A DNA stretch of 64,000 nt. It comes from Cryptomeria japonica (lineage: Eukaryota > Streptophyta > Pinopsida > Cupressales > Cupressaceae). Shown piece after piece: positions 22,780-33,721 of this stretch. The first letter of the stretch is position 1. Every line of letters begins with the position of its first letter. Location: positions 160,082,849 to 160,146,848 of the forward strand of contig NC_081413.1 in assembly GCF_030272615.1 (NCBI RefSeq), in the 5' to 3' direction. The position numbers and the translations under genes are program-made. Below the pieces are notes generated by a model, which did no database searches, had not been told where the DNA came from, and saw only the letters and a program-made list of their open reading frames with translations.

Positions 22780-23263
22780 AAATGGCAACTAAACTTTCCA
22801 CCAATGATGGAATCGTCGGACCAACAACATTCTCATTGGTGCAAAGTTTCAAGACTTTGTCAAAATTCAGACCCCAACTAAACAAACATTTGACAAGGAT
22901 GTTGTATGTCCAACAACACTTCCTTGTCAGACGATCGTCGATGCTTATTACTAGACCGACGACAAAATTATCGAGCCAACAATATTCTCATTGGTGCAAA
23001 GTTTTAGACTTTCATCCAAATTCTGACACAATCTAAACAAACATCTGACGAGGATGCTGTATGTTCGACAACTTTTTTGACCGGAAGAGTGATCATGCCC
23101 ACCATTGAAAAAGTCCATGGTGTCATCATAATGCCGATGTTCAAAGGCATCATCGGAGAGTCTGACGATGATTTTTTGATGACAACTTTTGTCGGCAGTC
23201 CGACGAAAAGTAGTCGCAATTCTGACGATCGGCCATCGAAAATTGGCCCTGAATGTACTAGTG
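22780..23263 (-). mobile_element. CACTA-type DNA transposon end (solo or truncated)
   Basis: Read on the minus strand from 23263 inward, the sequence begins CACTAGTACATTCAGGG, then GGCCGATCGTC, TTTTCGTCGGAC and more copies of TCGTCGG or GACGAT. CACTA elements begin with CACTA and have subterminal repeats of this kind. The stretch 22812-22916 is repeated in diverged form at 22967-23070 (step about 155 bp). I could not find a matching CACTA start on the left, so the element is truncated, or its other end has decayed. The left border given is only where motif density falls off. Confidence 0.5.
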
Positions 23264-23421
23264 TTAGTTGACTTTATCTTGAGGTTGAACATTATACTTG
23301 TGTACATTATATATAATGACACTTCATTACTCAAGAAAATAATATTTCCATGCATTCTTTGTATAGCTTTTAACTATCCTTTAGTGTTCCTTGGTGAGGC
23401 ATTACATCTAGTATCAGAGCC
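23264..23421 (+). mobile_element. Relic of an LTR end followed by a PBS-like site
   Basis: At 23409-23421 the sequence TAGTATCAGAGCC differs by one base from the initiator-Met PBS TGGTATCAGAGCC. It is preceded by GGCATTACA and a two-base spacer, as at the end of an LTR. No partner LTR or coding domain was seen. Confidence 0.45.
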
Positions 23422-24323
23422 CATGTTGCACCACTAGGATCTCTAGTTACGTTGTTGCCCAAGAAGTTGATGATGTTGGTGCATAGATGTCTGAGTGTTG
23501 TGCTAGGCATTGGCTTGTTATTTGGGTGTCTTACATGGCAATCACATAAATTCAGGATGAACCAAATTGAGTAGTTTGTGGTGTAGGAGGAGTACCTCTT
23601 ATAATGTTTTCATCTCTCAAGGATGGATAGATACCCATGTGCAAGAGCCCTTGATTAGGATAAGGATCAGTTGGTGTGTTTCTCATTTTTGTTAGTGCTT
23701 GTTTGGCTTTCATGTAGTTTGTGTGTGTGGATTCTCTTGGTGATAGTGATTGTGTTTCCCCATGTGACCTGACATTATATTTTTATGAGTGTATGTTGAT
23801 TAGGGTTTATATGACCCTCTTGTGTGCTAATGAGTTCTTATAGAGTGACAGTCTCCTTGATAAATGATTCTTGTTTTCTTGGGTGTTGGTGGCCTTTGGA
23901 TGACCTTATTTCTTTTTTCCCTTGTAAATGGTGTGCTAAGTTACATGTTTATTATACTTAGATGTTAATGCTTGGATCCTAATTGAGCATTTCTTACCAC
24001 ATTGTGTGCTACTATTGTATTCCACATGATGAAAGCAAACTTAATTTATGTTTATGATAAGTTAAAATTTTAATTTTGGCATTGGAATGCATTATGCATC
24101 AACTTTAGAAATAGTGCATCATTACGTATGTGAGATCAACGAATATAAGAGAAAATTTCTGCAAATCATCATAGTAGATCAATTGCATGAAGGATCTATG
24201 TCCCCAATTTCTATTGTCTATTGCATGTGTATGAGTATCAATGTGTCTTATAGTTTTGTAACATCGTGAAGATCATTCATATCATCTACATCTTGTTTAT
24301 CATACATTATGAGTCATGGTATC
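23422..24323. other. Unassigned DNA
   Basis: It may be leader sequence of the retroelement whose PBS-like site lies at 23409. No reading frame or repeat is recognised. Confidence 0.35.
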
Positions 24324-25091
24324 TATAGACACCTAAAATTATCCTAGCCTAGTTAAATAAATATTTTTATTTATTTAATTATTCCCTTTCTTCTATTAAT
24401 TAAATGAACCTTTATTTGTTTAATTAATTCACTAATCCTTTTCTATGTCACTTTCTATACTATTTAAATAAATATTTATATTTATTTAAATTTTCTTTTT
24501 CCAAAATTAAATAATATTTTATTTTTTTAATCTATTTGGCCCCACCCTTCTATTAATTAAAGAAATCTGTATTTATTTAATTCATTCATTTATCTTTTTC
24601 TTTTCATGACAAGCAACATTCATCTCTTAATTTAGGTCTAACCACCTTTTCAATATTTTATTATTTCCTATAACTACTATCTAATTTGAGCTGAGCATTT
24701 GTCTTTTCACCCCTTAATCCCAACCCTTCATTTTTAGGATGTTCTTTATAAAAGAGGAATCCTCTATCTTTCCATATCAATCAAGTTCAAGCATACCTAC
24801 ACTCTTTTAAATTGTCTACTACAACCACTATCCATTTGCCATTGAGCTCTTGTGCAAGCATACAAATTTGAGAGAACCCATACTAAGAAAGATCAACGGA
24901 GGTAAGAGGACAATGAATGTCAAACCCATCAAATGTGTGAATGTTATAATATGATTCAGTTCATGTTTTTACATGTTTATGGTTCTTCATTGATGTTACG
25001 TTGGATTTCTTTGTAAGTCTAGGTTTTTATGGTTGAATATTGTTTAGGTTTATATTATTAGAGGTTCAAAATTGACATAAATATTCTAGCA
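24324..25091 (+). repeat. LTR relic (solo) related to the Tat element LTR
   Basis: It starts TATAGACACCTAAAATTATC, matching the sense start TGTAGACACCCAAAATTGTC of the Tat LTR. The layout is then the same: alternating TTAAATAAATA/TATTTATTTAA arms (24340-24590), a TATA motif (TATAAAAGAGG near 24757), GATCAACGGAGG near 24893 (GATCAATGGAGA in the Tat LTR) and GGTTTTTATGGTTGAAT near 25022. No coding region or second LTR follows, and no target duplication is visible. The right border is approximate. Confidence 0.65.
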
Positions 25092-28000
25092 TACTGGTGA
25101 GACTCATGTCCCTTGTTTCTAACATTTTCTTTGAACTTTAGTGTTTTCAAGTTTGCAGGGTTGAATTTTGTGATGATTTTATTGTGATTGAATGTTTCTA
25201 GTGTTTTTTATCATGTCTTTGATCTTTCTATTAGATCTGGATTTCTGTCATATTTCTAGTACTTATTGGTACATTTGTCTCAATTTACAACACATATAGA
25301 GTGGTTGTGGTCATGTATAGATTTTTTCCATATTTGTTTTAGTCTATTTTTGTACATTTATGATGTATTTTTGGTCTATTTTTTATGCATTTATGCTTTA
25401 TCCTAACATGATTTTGATTCATATTGGTGCATTTCTAGGTCATTAGGGTTTTAAATTTATTTATAGATTTGATTTTTTGATATGTTTCTATAAATTTTTG
25501 GTGTGTATATGTTTTGTTTTGATACATTTATGCTTTCTATTTTGGCATGTATATGCTAATTTCTGATGCATTTCTATTATGTTCTATTGCATCTTTGATT
25601 TTTTAGGTAGCCCATATCTTAGATCTATTTACCCATTTGTAGAAGACCCCTTTTATTATTTATTTTTCTAATCTTTTGTGTTTGCACATTGGGATTGATT
25701 TTGAAACTACTAATCCATGCTTTTGTAGGGGTACTGAATATGAGTGCATTTGTGATTTACTAGATTAGTTCACATTTGGATTTTATGCACTAAATAGAAC
25801 ATTTATTTGAAGTGCCTTGTGTGCTTGCACATTGTATGTGGTAGAACCCTAAGGTGTTTTGTGAAAGTATCATCTACCCTCACCTTCATAGATCTTGGGT
25901 GTAATTGAGAAATCATGAAGCATCTTATTTTTCTTTTCATTAGAAGGCCTACCTCTTTGAAGAAGTAATTGCTCCAATAGAGAATGACCAAAGTTGATTT
26001 TTTGTTCAAAACGCTATAAAAATGGGTAGAAAGCTAAAGCTTGTCCAAAAGGGTACATATGGCATGGTTGCAATCTAAATTCGGTAGTTTGAAAAATCAA
26101 GACCCATTAAGGGTTGTGAGAGATTTTAGTAGCTTGACCTGTGAATTTGCATGTGGCCTTGTTCCTCAAACAATTACTATAGATTTTTTTGTAGAGGTCC
26201 ACCCTTATTTTTGATTGAACATTGTGATAATTTTAGTGCAAGGGAATAACTATTTTTCCCCTAAGATACTCAAGTTGTCTCCCTTGAGATGAGACAGAAG
26301 TCCCTAGCTTAGCATAAGCTATATGTAGCTTTCTAGGGAGAGGGTGATTGGGTCATCCTTCAAGTCCTGGAGGTGCCTACCTATCCTCTCTCACAAAGAT
26401 AAGAGTGTATATACCCATTTTAGGTGTCCCTATATTTGTGTTAAAACAGATCCCAAGTTGTGGTTTGAAGTTATTATAGTGACTCTCTGACCTTAGGCTA
26501 AGGAGTGTTTGAAATGTTTTTGATTGTGTTAAGACCTATGGAAATTTGGGCTGAATTTGGCCTGTGAACATACACTTTATGCTCAAAATTTTGGACAAAT
26601 CAAACAATAGCTATTGTGTCTTCTTGTTTGTAGTATTTTCTTGCCACAAAAAATACCTAAACAATTAGATCTAGTCACACTTGAGACTTTGCAAATCATA
26701 AATCAGACTTGGACAAACAATTTTACCATAAACACATTTTGACACTTTCTCCCATGTTTGTGGCTAGTTATGTCCTATATTTGGTCAATTATACCACATA
26801 TTTGAATAGGCTCACTGTTTATTTGAAACATTTTTTGTGTGTACTTGCAACATCTTACTAGGTATTTGGACACTCTCACTATAAATTTAGACAATTCTGC
26901 TAAACATTCTATAAATTGAAAAACACATATTAGGACTTTGTTATTGCATTTGTGATACTTTCCTGATGCATCTATGTTTTATTACTATGTATATAGTTAC
27001 AAATATTGAAAGAGATTCTAGGTTAGGATTTCTAATTAGTCAACCATCAGTTTGTAATTTCTTCCCTTCCATTTTAGACACCTTCAAATTTGTATTCATC
27101 CAAAACATCAAAATATTTCTTAAAAGTCTAAAGCTGTTTTGTTGTCCTTACACATATTGAAATATATCTTGACATCATTAGTTGATTTTTGCATCAAATT
27201 TATCATCTTGGGTGCCATCTTAGTCTCTTGACACTAACTCATTTGGGTGCATTTTTCGATGAAAAATTCCAACGAACTATGTGATTTTTTTTGTTTTGTT
27301 GGATATTATGAAGTTAATTGTGTCAATTTGTTATTTTTTATAAAAAAATTGCTTGACATTCCTCAAAATTCTGATAGTTATTAATTTTGTCAGAGTTATG
27401 ACGGGTGGTCTATGGAATTTCGATGAAAAATAGAAAAGTTAAAAAGTTAAAAAAAAACCCTTAGGGTTAGTCAAGTAAAAACTATAAAAAATCATGCGGA
27501 CAATGTTTTCCATACTTATGACAACATTTTGCTAGGTTTGTGAAGGTTTTAAATGTATGATATTTCATATAATATCCCATAGCTTGGCAATATTTACTTA
27601 TAATTACATATAGAAATGTATAATATCCCATAGGTCAATTTTAATTTCATATTAAAGTACTTAGAATTACTATGCAAAGAAAAAGACTTCAAAATACTTC
27701 ATTCCCACAAAGAAAAGTTGAAGACTTCATTCACACGTGTAGGAGATTCACAGGAAGAGCGACTAAAGGAAGTGCGACCAAATTAGCAAACTATTTGAAA
27801 AATTGAGCTCGATAAAGAAGAGGAGATTCATAGGATGAGAGATGGTGGTGAATGAAGAACTCGGCCACAACTTGTTGAGTGCAGGATAGTTTAGATAAAA
27901 ATTCATTGCATTGAACCTCAAGATGGCTATAGATTCAATTGGGTGGCCTAAGTCTGATGTAGGCAGGTGAGATGGTGAAGATAGGCTAATTAGTTTAAAG

Positions 28001-28184
28001 GTGAGCCATCACTTAGCCTCATCTTATGTACATCTCAAACATAGTCATATTTGCATAGCTATTATTTCCTGGGTATCCCATAGATGCATTTTTAGGGTAC
28101 CGAGAAACACATGACATGAAGGCTATTTTTTGGGTTGGAACTATTGGTTTTAAGAGGTTGGTTCTGATCATAGTTTCTGTCTAA
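25092..28184. other. Unassigned AT-rich DNA
   Basis: About 3.1 kb in which I recognise no gene, RNA or repeat. All open frames are under 70 codons. Part of it may be decayed interior of the elements at either side. Confidence 0.4.
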
Positions 28185-28450
28185 TTGGAAGAAAAATTTA
28201 AATTGACCTTAAATCGATAACCCCATTACATCAATTTAGAAGAAGAAAAAGTGGGGTTATTGTCACATATGAGGGAAAATGACATAGAAAACTTGGTTAC
28301 AATGTTATCTTTGGCAAATCTGATGACCATGTATGTGATACAAATTTTACAAGTTATAGCTTCTATCCAATGTGTGTAGTATTTAGTTGTCATCAATAAA
28401 AATTTGTGACTTGTAGAAAAGTTTAGGTTAATGACACTAATGAAATGCAA
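28185..28450 (-). pseudogene. Ty3/Gypsy integrase core fragment
   Basis: A minus-strand stretch of about 85 codons shows HKFLLMTTKYYTHWIEAI, a segment KDNIVTKFSM, then CDNNPTFSSSKL and, past a stop, NFSS. This is the central part of a Gypsy integrase around the second catalytic Asp (normally TDNGPTF, here CDNNPTF). The Asp of the usual ATDYF motif is replaced (TTKYY). No RT or gag was found next to it, so it is an isolated relic of an older element. Confidence 0.7.
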
Positions 28451-28471
28451 TGCCCATTAGGCAAATGGTCC

Positions 28472-28617
28472 TCACCAAATACACCAAATAGTTGTCTAAG
28501 TCTGAGATCAAACATTAGCTAAGTCTATGAAGTAGCTAAGATCAAAATTTATCAGAATGAGATCCATTTATTGTTAGTAATTTAGTAAAAGTGGAAGCCA
28601 TTTTGATTGTTGGATCT
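28472..28617 (+). repeat. Direct repeat A, copy 1, of a foldback complex
   Basis: About 146 bp nearly identical to 28787-28929 (GTTGTCTAAGTCTGAGATC and onward). The part at 28509-28557 is also present inverted at 28622-28670. Confidence 0.88.
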
Positions 28618-28621
28618 CTGT

Positions 28622-28670
28622 CTAATAAATTTTGATCTCAGCTAATTCATAAACTTAGCTAATCTTTGAA
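28622..28670 (-). repeat. Inverted partial copy of repeat A
   Basis: TAATAAATTTTGATCTCAGC and onward is the reverse complement, with changes, of 28509-28557. Together they could form a hairpin with a loop of about 65 bp. Confidence 0.8.
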
Positions 28671-29046
28671 ATAGAGAGTAAATAAAATAGAGTTTAACCC
28701 ATGAATTTTACAAAATATATTTTGTTGTTTATATTCATATTGTTGATTACAAAGAAAATACTCATTTAACTTTTTAAAAGGGTTGTCACCAAATAAACTA
28801 AATAGTTGTCTAAGTCTGAGATCAAACATTAGCTAAGTCTATGAAGTAGCTAAGATCAAAATTTATCAGAATGAGATCCATTTATTGTTAGGAATTTAGT
28901 AAAAGTGGAAGTTATTTTGATTGTTGGTGACTGCCCTTTTAAAAAGTTAAATGAATATTTGCCTATGTAATGAGCAATATGAATATAAACAACAAAATCT
29001 ATTTTATACAATTCATGGGTAAAACTCTATTTTATTTACTCTCTAT
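28671..29046. mobile_element. Foldback/MITE-like element with ~120-bp inverted arms
   Basis: The left arm 28671-28790 begins ATAGAGAGTAAATAAAATAG. The right arm 28926-29046 is its reverse complement with few changes and ends TTTATTTACTCTCTAT. Between the arms lies repeat A copy 2 (28787-28929). No transposase frame is present. The structure resembles a non-autonomous foldback element that has captured, or been copied beside, the flanking repeat A. No clear target duplication was identified. Confidence 0.75.
28787..28929 (+). repeat. Direct repeat A, copy 2, inside the foldback loop
   Basis: Nearly identical to 28472-28617 and forms the loop of the foldback element. The low divergence suggests recent duplication or conversion. 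Confidence 0.88.
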
Positions 29047-29297
29047 ATCTCTATGCTATGGAAATGGCCTTAAGTTTATTAAAAAAAGTAGTTTGTGCCT
29101 ATAGATATAAAACATTGCGATTGTGGAATATGACTTGAAAAGCTTTCTAAAATATTGAATTAACCGTACAAAACTCCTTGTCTCAATCACAATGAAATTA
29201 TTGGATCACTTCAAAATGGCTTTCACTTTTACCATTTGTCTGTTAACTTTTTATTGTAACTATTTATAAAAATAGTAACAAATCTAACTAGGACTAA
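29047..29297. other. Unassigned DNA
   Basis: No gene or repeat is recognised between the foldback element and the coding relic at 29298. Confidence 0.4.
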
Positions 29298-29434
29298 TCA
29301 ATCTCTTAATATTAGATTAATTTTGCTAAAATGTTCAGCGTATGATTGTTCTTTGTGTGTGACACATCCGGCAAGTAGTTTCTTCATCGTGTATTCTTAG
29401 GCATATAGTTCATCAATTATTTTGTAAACCTATG
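29298..29434 (-). pseudogene. Unknown coding relic, downstream piece (split by X1)
   Basis: On the minus strand this segment reads as about 45 codons with one TAA and contains KKLLAGCVTHKEQSYAEHF. Its frame is the direct continuation of the relic at 51785-52467: taking out X1 and one target duplication joins the two pieces with no frame change. The family is not recognised. The TGA at 29298-29300 ends the open stretch. Confidence 0.6.
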
Positions 29435-30123
29435 TGTTGGCATTCTACACTCACATGAGAATGATTGATGTTGTCATTGATGGCAACCAACCAGTAACAG
29501 GATTCTACAGTTTCACTGGCATTGCATAAATCATTTATCGGCACCGACAGACACAAAAAGGTTCATTCATTGGCATCTAGTTCACACCAGCAATGAAGCA
29601 TACTAGCACTCAGGCCGACATGAGACAAGTTTTGTTTATGTGAATTGTATTGTAATGTAATTAATTATTTGTAAGTCGACATGATGTATTGTAAAGACTC
29701 GTATATGTATGAGATCTTATAGGTCATTTTTGGTATGGTAGTATGGTAGTATGCAGGATATAGCAAAAAGATTTTGTAAAAGGCAAATAGGTTATGTAAG
29801 TGAATATCATTCATCAACAGGTTTTTGGTTAAGGTTTCTGACTGAGCTTAAACCGGTATTGAATCAAGCATTGCAAATGCTATTTTGAGTAGTACATTGT
29901 CTTGGATTTAATCATCCATTGTGTAGTCAGTGAGACTCTTTTATTGAGCAGTGAGCTCTAGGTTGTTGGCCTTCCTGCATATGCAGGCCCCTATTGTAAG
30001 TAATATCTATTCATGTTGGCCAGTGAGTAAATATTGTGGGTCACAAATCCCACTGAGGTTTTTCCCTTACCGAGTTTCCTCACCAAAATATCTTGTGTTA
30101 TGGTGTGCATTTATGCTATCTCT
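29435..30123 (+). repeat. X1 5' LTR, first part
   Basis: 689 bp from the TG start to the nested insertion. The last five bases TCTCT (30119-30123) are the target duplication of that insertion. The LTR resumes at 32378. It is similar to 37463-37951 followed by 51442 and onward. Confidence 0.9.
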
Positions 30124-30928
30124 TGTTAGGATTGATGATAGCCCCAAAGATACTGAGAGGGGGGGTGAATCATTATCTAAACGATTAATAGAATATTTGA
30201 CCTTATTAAGTATTTTACATTCCAAAACAGTGTACCGGTAAACAAGGATTAATGCAGTCAATATGAACAGTAAAGACAACATAGAAAGCACACCATAACA
30301 CAAGATGTTTAACAAGGAAACCTAGTGTGGGAAAAACCTCGGTGGGATTTGTGACCCACACTATTCACTCATTGGCCAATGAATGGATATTACTTACAAG
30401 AGGTGCACGCACATGCAGGAAGGCCAACTGCCTAAAGCTCACTGCTCAATTACAAAAGGAAGTCTCACTGACTTACAAAATGGATTATGAGAATCCAATA
30501 TAATGTACTGCTATAAAACAACATCTACTATGCCAGGTTTAGTACTGGTTTAAGCTCATACAATAACCATAAACCCTTATACAAAATATGCCTCAATATT
30601 CTTTCTACATATCCATCATATCTATCCTCTATGTATATCAAAATGATCTACAAGATCTCATACTTATATATGAGTCTTATTACAATATGCTATGTCGGCT
30701 TACAAAAGATATTACAATTAAATACAAAATATAATAATCAAAATCCAATTAAATACAAAAATATAATAATCAAAATCCTGTCGGTTGAGATGTCGATAAA
30801 TATTATTGTCATTGTCAGTGAAATGTCTGCCGATGTAGGGTCTGTTGGTGCCATAATATTGCAAGGTTTCCATCAATGACAATACCTTCAATCACCTTCA
30901 ATTCTCATTGGCGTATGCAATGCCAGCA
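30124..30928 (-). repeat. 3' LTR of the deleted X element
   Basis: 805 bp. It reads TGTTAGG...CCAGCA on the plus strand and matches the 5' LTR fragment at 31757-32377. It carries TATATAAG on the minus strand near 30660. Confidence 0.88.
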
Positions 30929-30942
30929 ATCTCCCCCATTGG
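30929..30942 (-). other. Polypurine tract of the deleted X element
   Basis: The minus strand reads CCAATGGGGGAGAT directly before the LTR start TGCTGGCATTGC. The context CATCAATGCCAAxGGGGGAG is shared with X1, X2 and the Copia element. Confidence 0.8.
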
Positions 30943-31236
30943 CATTGATGGCAACACTCATGAGAAAAATCCAAAATTGTCCCCAAAATTGAAGTCCAAA
31001 AATATTACCAAAAATGTGTGCTCCCTTTGAGCAGATGATCTCTTTTGATGACCATTTTTCTCTATCCTACTACTCTCCCTTTGAAATCAATGACAAAGGT
31101 TGTCAAAATTGTCAAATGAGTGTAGTTTTTAGCTAGAACCTTGTAACCAGATGGTTACAATCTGGAATAAGTCTGCTAAGTCCAAGTTCAAACTCTAAGT
31201 AAACCTGTTGCTATCCTTCAAAGCTTCCTCTATTCT

Positions 31237-31851
31237 CTAAATAGTACCGGTGAGATGATGCATTTGCTCTTCTAGTGTCTTCTGTCCTTGAATAAGTGCC
31301 TCAAAGATCTCTTTCCATAGAGAGATGAGGTTATCCAACTTTGGACTGAGTTTGCATTTAAGCTCTTTTTCTTTTCCCTTTATTCTTTCCTTTTCCTTCT
31401 CTAACTTCTCTAGTTTCTCTTCAAATCTAGCAATTTCTTTGACCTTCTTGGTTGCACTTCTTATATATTTTTCTCTTCTCTTCCTTTGTTTAAGTGTCTC
31501 TATTGACTGTGCATTTCCAAAAACCTTTTCTTCTTGTTCTCTAGAGGCTTCGAGTAGGGATTTGGCATATGTTTCAATTATGTTTACATCAGCTTCATAT
31601 CCCATTTCTGTCACCCAAATAGTTCTAGGAAGAACTGCCTCCATCCAGATCTCATCTTTCTTAATTACAAAACAAATTTCCTTTTCATATTTATCTACAA
31701 TGCTTTGTGGTAACCTTTCCCTTGTTTTCATTTTTTCTTTAAATTCTTGGAAATACTCAGTAAAGACAACATAGAAAGCACACCATAACACAAGATGTTT
31801 AAAGAGGAAACCCGGTGTGGGAAAAACCTTGGTGGGATTTGTGACCCACAA
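31237..31851 (-). pseudogene. Chimeric frame: LTR-derived start fused to ORF2 remnants
   Basis: 204 codons are open without a stop. The first 30 or so codons are antisense LTR sequence created by the deletion junction near 31757. The rest is ORF2: KMKTRERLPQSIVDKYEKEI, PRTIWVTEMGYEADVNIIET and KQRKRREK match X1 ORF2 near 34915-35190. A second deletion then joins this to the C-terminal coiled coil (EEKLEKLEKEKERIKGKEKE, compare X1 near 36975-37040). The coil ends LEEQMHHLTGTI before the PPT region. It is the longest uninterrupted ORF2-type frame in the window, but a deletion product. Confidence 0.8.
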
Positions 31852-32377
31852 TATTCACTAACTGGCCCATGAATGGATATTACTTACAAGAGGTGCCTGC
31901 ACATGCAGGAAGGCCAACTGCCTAGAGCTCACTACTCAATTACAAAAGGAAGTCTCACTGACTTGCAAAATGGATTATGAGAATCCAATATAATGTACTG
32001 CTATAAAACAACATCTGCTATGCCAGGTTCAGTACCGGTTTAAGCTCATACAATAACCATAAACCCTTTATACAAAATCTGCCTCAATATTCACTCTACA
32101 TATCCATAATATCTATCCTCTATGTATATAAAAATGATCGACAAGATCTCATACTTATATATGAGTCTTATTACAATATGCTATGTCAGCTTACAAAAGA
32201 TATTACAATTAAATACAAAATATAATAATCAAAATCCTATCAGCTGAGATGCCAGTAAACATTATTGTCGTTGTCGGTGAAGTGTCTGCCAGTGTAGAGT
32301 CTGTCGAAGCCATAAGATTGCAAGGTTTCCATCAATAACAATACCTTCAATTCTCATTGGAGTGTGCAATGCCAACA
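31757..32377 (-). repeat. 5' LTR of the deleted X element, truncated
   Basis: Matches 30267-30928. The inner about 140 bp, including the LTR/PBS boundary, was lost with the internal deletion. Confidence 0.86.
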
Positions 32378-32537
32378 TCTCTGTTATTTCTCTTTGTTGC
32401 ATTATTACTTGTTTATCGGTACATTAATTTGGGTTGCAAAGTTATAAATAAGTTCAAATATTCCATTAACTAGTTAGAAACCAATTCACCCCCCCCCCCC
32501 TCTCTCAGTGTCTTTGGGACTGTCATTGCATCTAACA
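32378..32537 (+). repeat. X1 5' LTR, last part
   Basis: Resumes the LTR after the nested insertion and ends GCATCTAACA. It includes a C-homopolymer (about 32489-32502) and CTCTCAGTGTCTTTGGGACTG, equivalent to 51628-51784. Confidence 0.88.
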
Positions 32538-32539
32538 AT

Positions 32540-32552
32540 TGGTATCAGAGCC
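32540..32552 (+). other. Primer binding site of X1 (initiator-Met type)
   Basis: TGGTATCAGAGCC, two bases after the LTR end. This is the standard plant initiator-Met tRNA complement. Confidence 0.92.
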
Positions 32553-32608
32553 TGGTCCTCTATTTACAAAAGCCTAACAGCTTGAGAAAGATTCTGAAAC
32601 CGGTACCA

Positions 32609-33721
32609 ATGGAGAGTTTGAGAAAATAGTTGGAAGGAACTCTTGAAGATTTTGATGCTGAAAAATTGAAGAATATTAAACGTGAAGATGATCTGAGGAC
32701 TGCCCAGGAATTCATTAAAGGACTTCAGAAGAATTTAGTTATAGCACAAAACAAGAGGAAGGAACTTCATGAGAAAATGCAGAAATATGATGATGAAAAG
32801 GAAACTCTTAGAGATATTGCAAAGAAGTTGAGGCAAGAGAACAGTAACATGAGGAATGAAATGCAAGATTTAACCATGAGGCTATGTAAGGATATTGAAG
32901 ACATGAAGAACAATGAAGAAGACTTGACTAGAAGACTTAATGATGGAGGTAATGAAAATCTGAGACTTTGTCATGAAAATGATATGCTAAAGACAAATCT
33001 GATTCACATGCAACATGAGAAAGAGGAGCTTAGGAGACAAGTTGGCATTCTAGAAAATGAGTTGATCACTGCAAATGAAAACAAAGACAAATTCAAGAAA
33101 AGTTCAGAAAGGTTTGATGACATGCTGAAAAGACAAAAACTTGGTGGAGATACAATTGGACTTGGATTTGAACATGGAGAATGTTTCGGGACTGCAAATA
33201 ATCAAGATCACAGTAAACCAGTAAGAAAACCTAATGCTTATAAATTTAATGGGAAATGTTTTAATTGCAACAAACTTGGTCATAGAGGAAATCAGTGTAG
33301 ATTTAGAAATATTCAGAATATAAATTTACCCATTGGTCAATGTTCCAAATGCAATGAAGTTGGTCATAACTCATAAAATTGCAGAATGAATGTGAAATGC
33401 CATGTTTGTGGTAGATTTGGACATTTATCTAAACAATATAAAACACAAATCAGTCAAGGATGTGGAAAAGCTATTCAAAGGAATAATGTAACTTGTTATG
33501 CATGTAACAAGATTGGGCATATTGCAAAATTTTGTAGAAGCAAGACTATACCAGAGAACAATAAAGGATCTAATGAGAAAGGAAAGGAAAAAGTAAATGA
33601 AATAATGCAAGAATTTTCAAAACAATAGATTAAGAAGAGAGATCAGAGAGTTGATGAATTTGTCTCTGCACTGGTAGAACAAAGTAACCCTCCATCGGTA
33701 GGAGATTCTTCATCTAACTAA
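32609..33721 (+). pseudogene. X1 ORF1: coiled-coil protein with four zinc knuckles (gag-like)
   Basis: The frame starts at ATG 32609 (MESLRK) and stays in one frame to TAA 33719-33721, with TAG at 32627, TAA at about 33374 and TAG at about 33626. The X2 copy has KQLE where X1 has its first stop, so CAG to TAG is likely. Residues about 10-180 are a strongly charged coiled coil. Four CCHC knuckles follow: CFNCNKLGHRGNQC, CSKCNEVGH..NC, CHVCGRFGHLSKQY (last Cys lost) and CYACNKIGHIAKFC. A Lys-rich tail and an acidic/Ser end close it. No typical capsid (MHR-like) segment is obvious. The position after the PBS and the knuckles suggest a gag-like RNA-binding role. Confidence 0.85.

Larger units (their letters stand above)
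30124..32377 (-). mobile_element. X-family element, internally deleted, nested in the X1 5' LTR
   Basis: It is bounded by TGTTAGGATTGATG at 30124 and CAATGCCAACA at 32377 with a perfect TCTCT duplication (30119-30123 and 32378-32382). The left LTR (30124-30928) is complete. A PPT lies next to it at 30929-30940, so the element is on the minus strand. The right LTR (31757-32377) lacks its inner end (about 140 bp). PBS, ORF1 and most of ORF2 are gone: ORF2 sequence joins directly to truncated LTR sequence near 31757. At 2.25 kb it is a deletion derivative of the X1/X2 family. Confidence 0.88.

Noticed and set aside
22951-23355. 134-codon minus-strand frame across the CACTA-like end
   Set aside because: No transposase motif; it overlaps subterminal repeats and runs past the transposon border.
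31325-31774. 149-codon Ser/Phe/Leu-rich plus-strand frame resembling a membrane protein
   Set aside because: Exact antisense of the Lys/Glu-rich ORF2 coiled coil; hydrophobicity results from reading the complement of charged codons.
32540-32552. TGGTATCAGAGCC and similar sites as tRNA gene fragments
   Set aside because: They lie just after LTR ends and are only as long as primer binding sites; no tRNA body is present.
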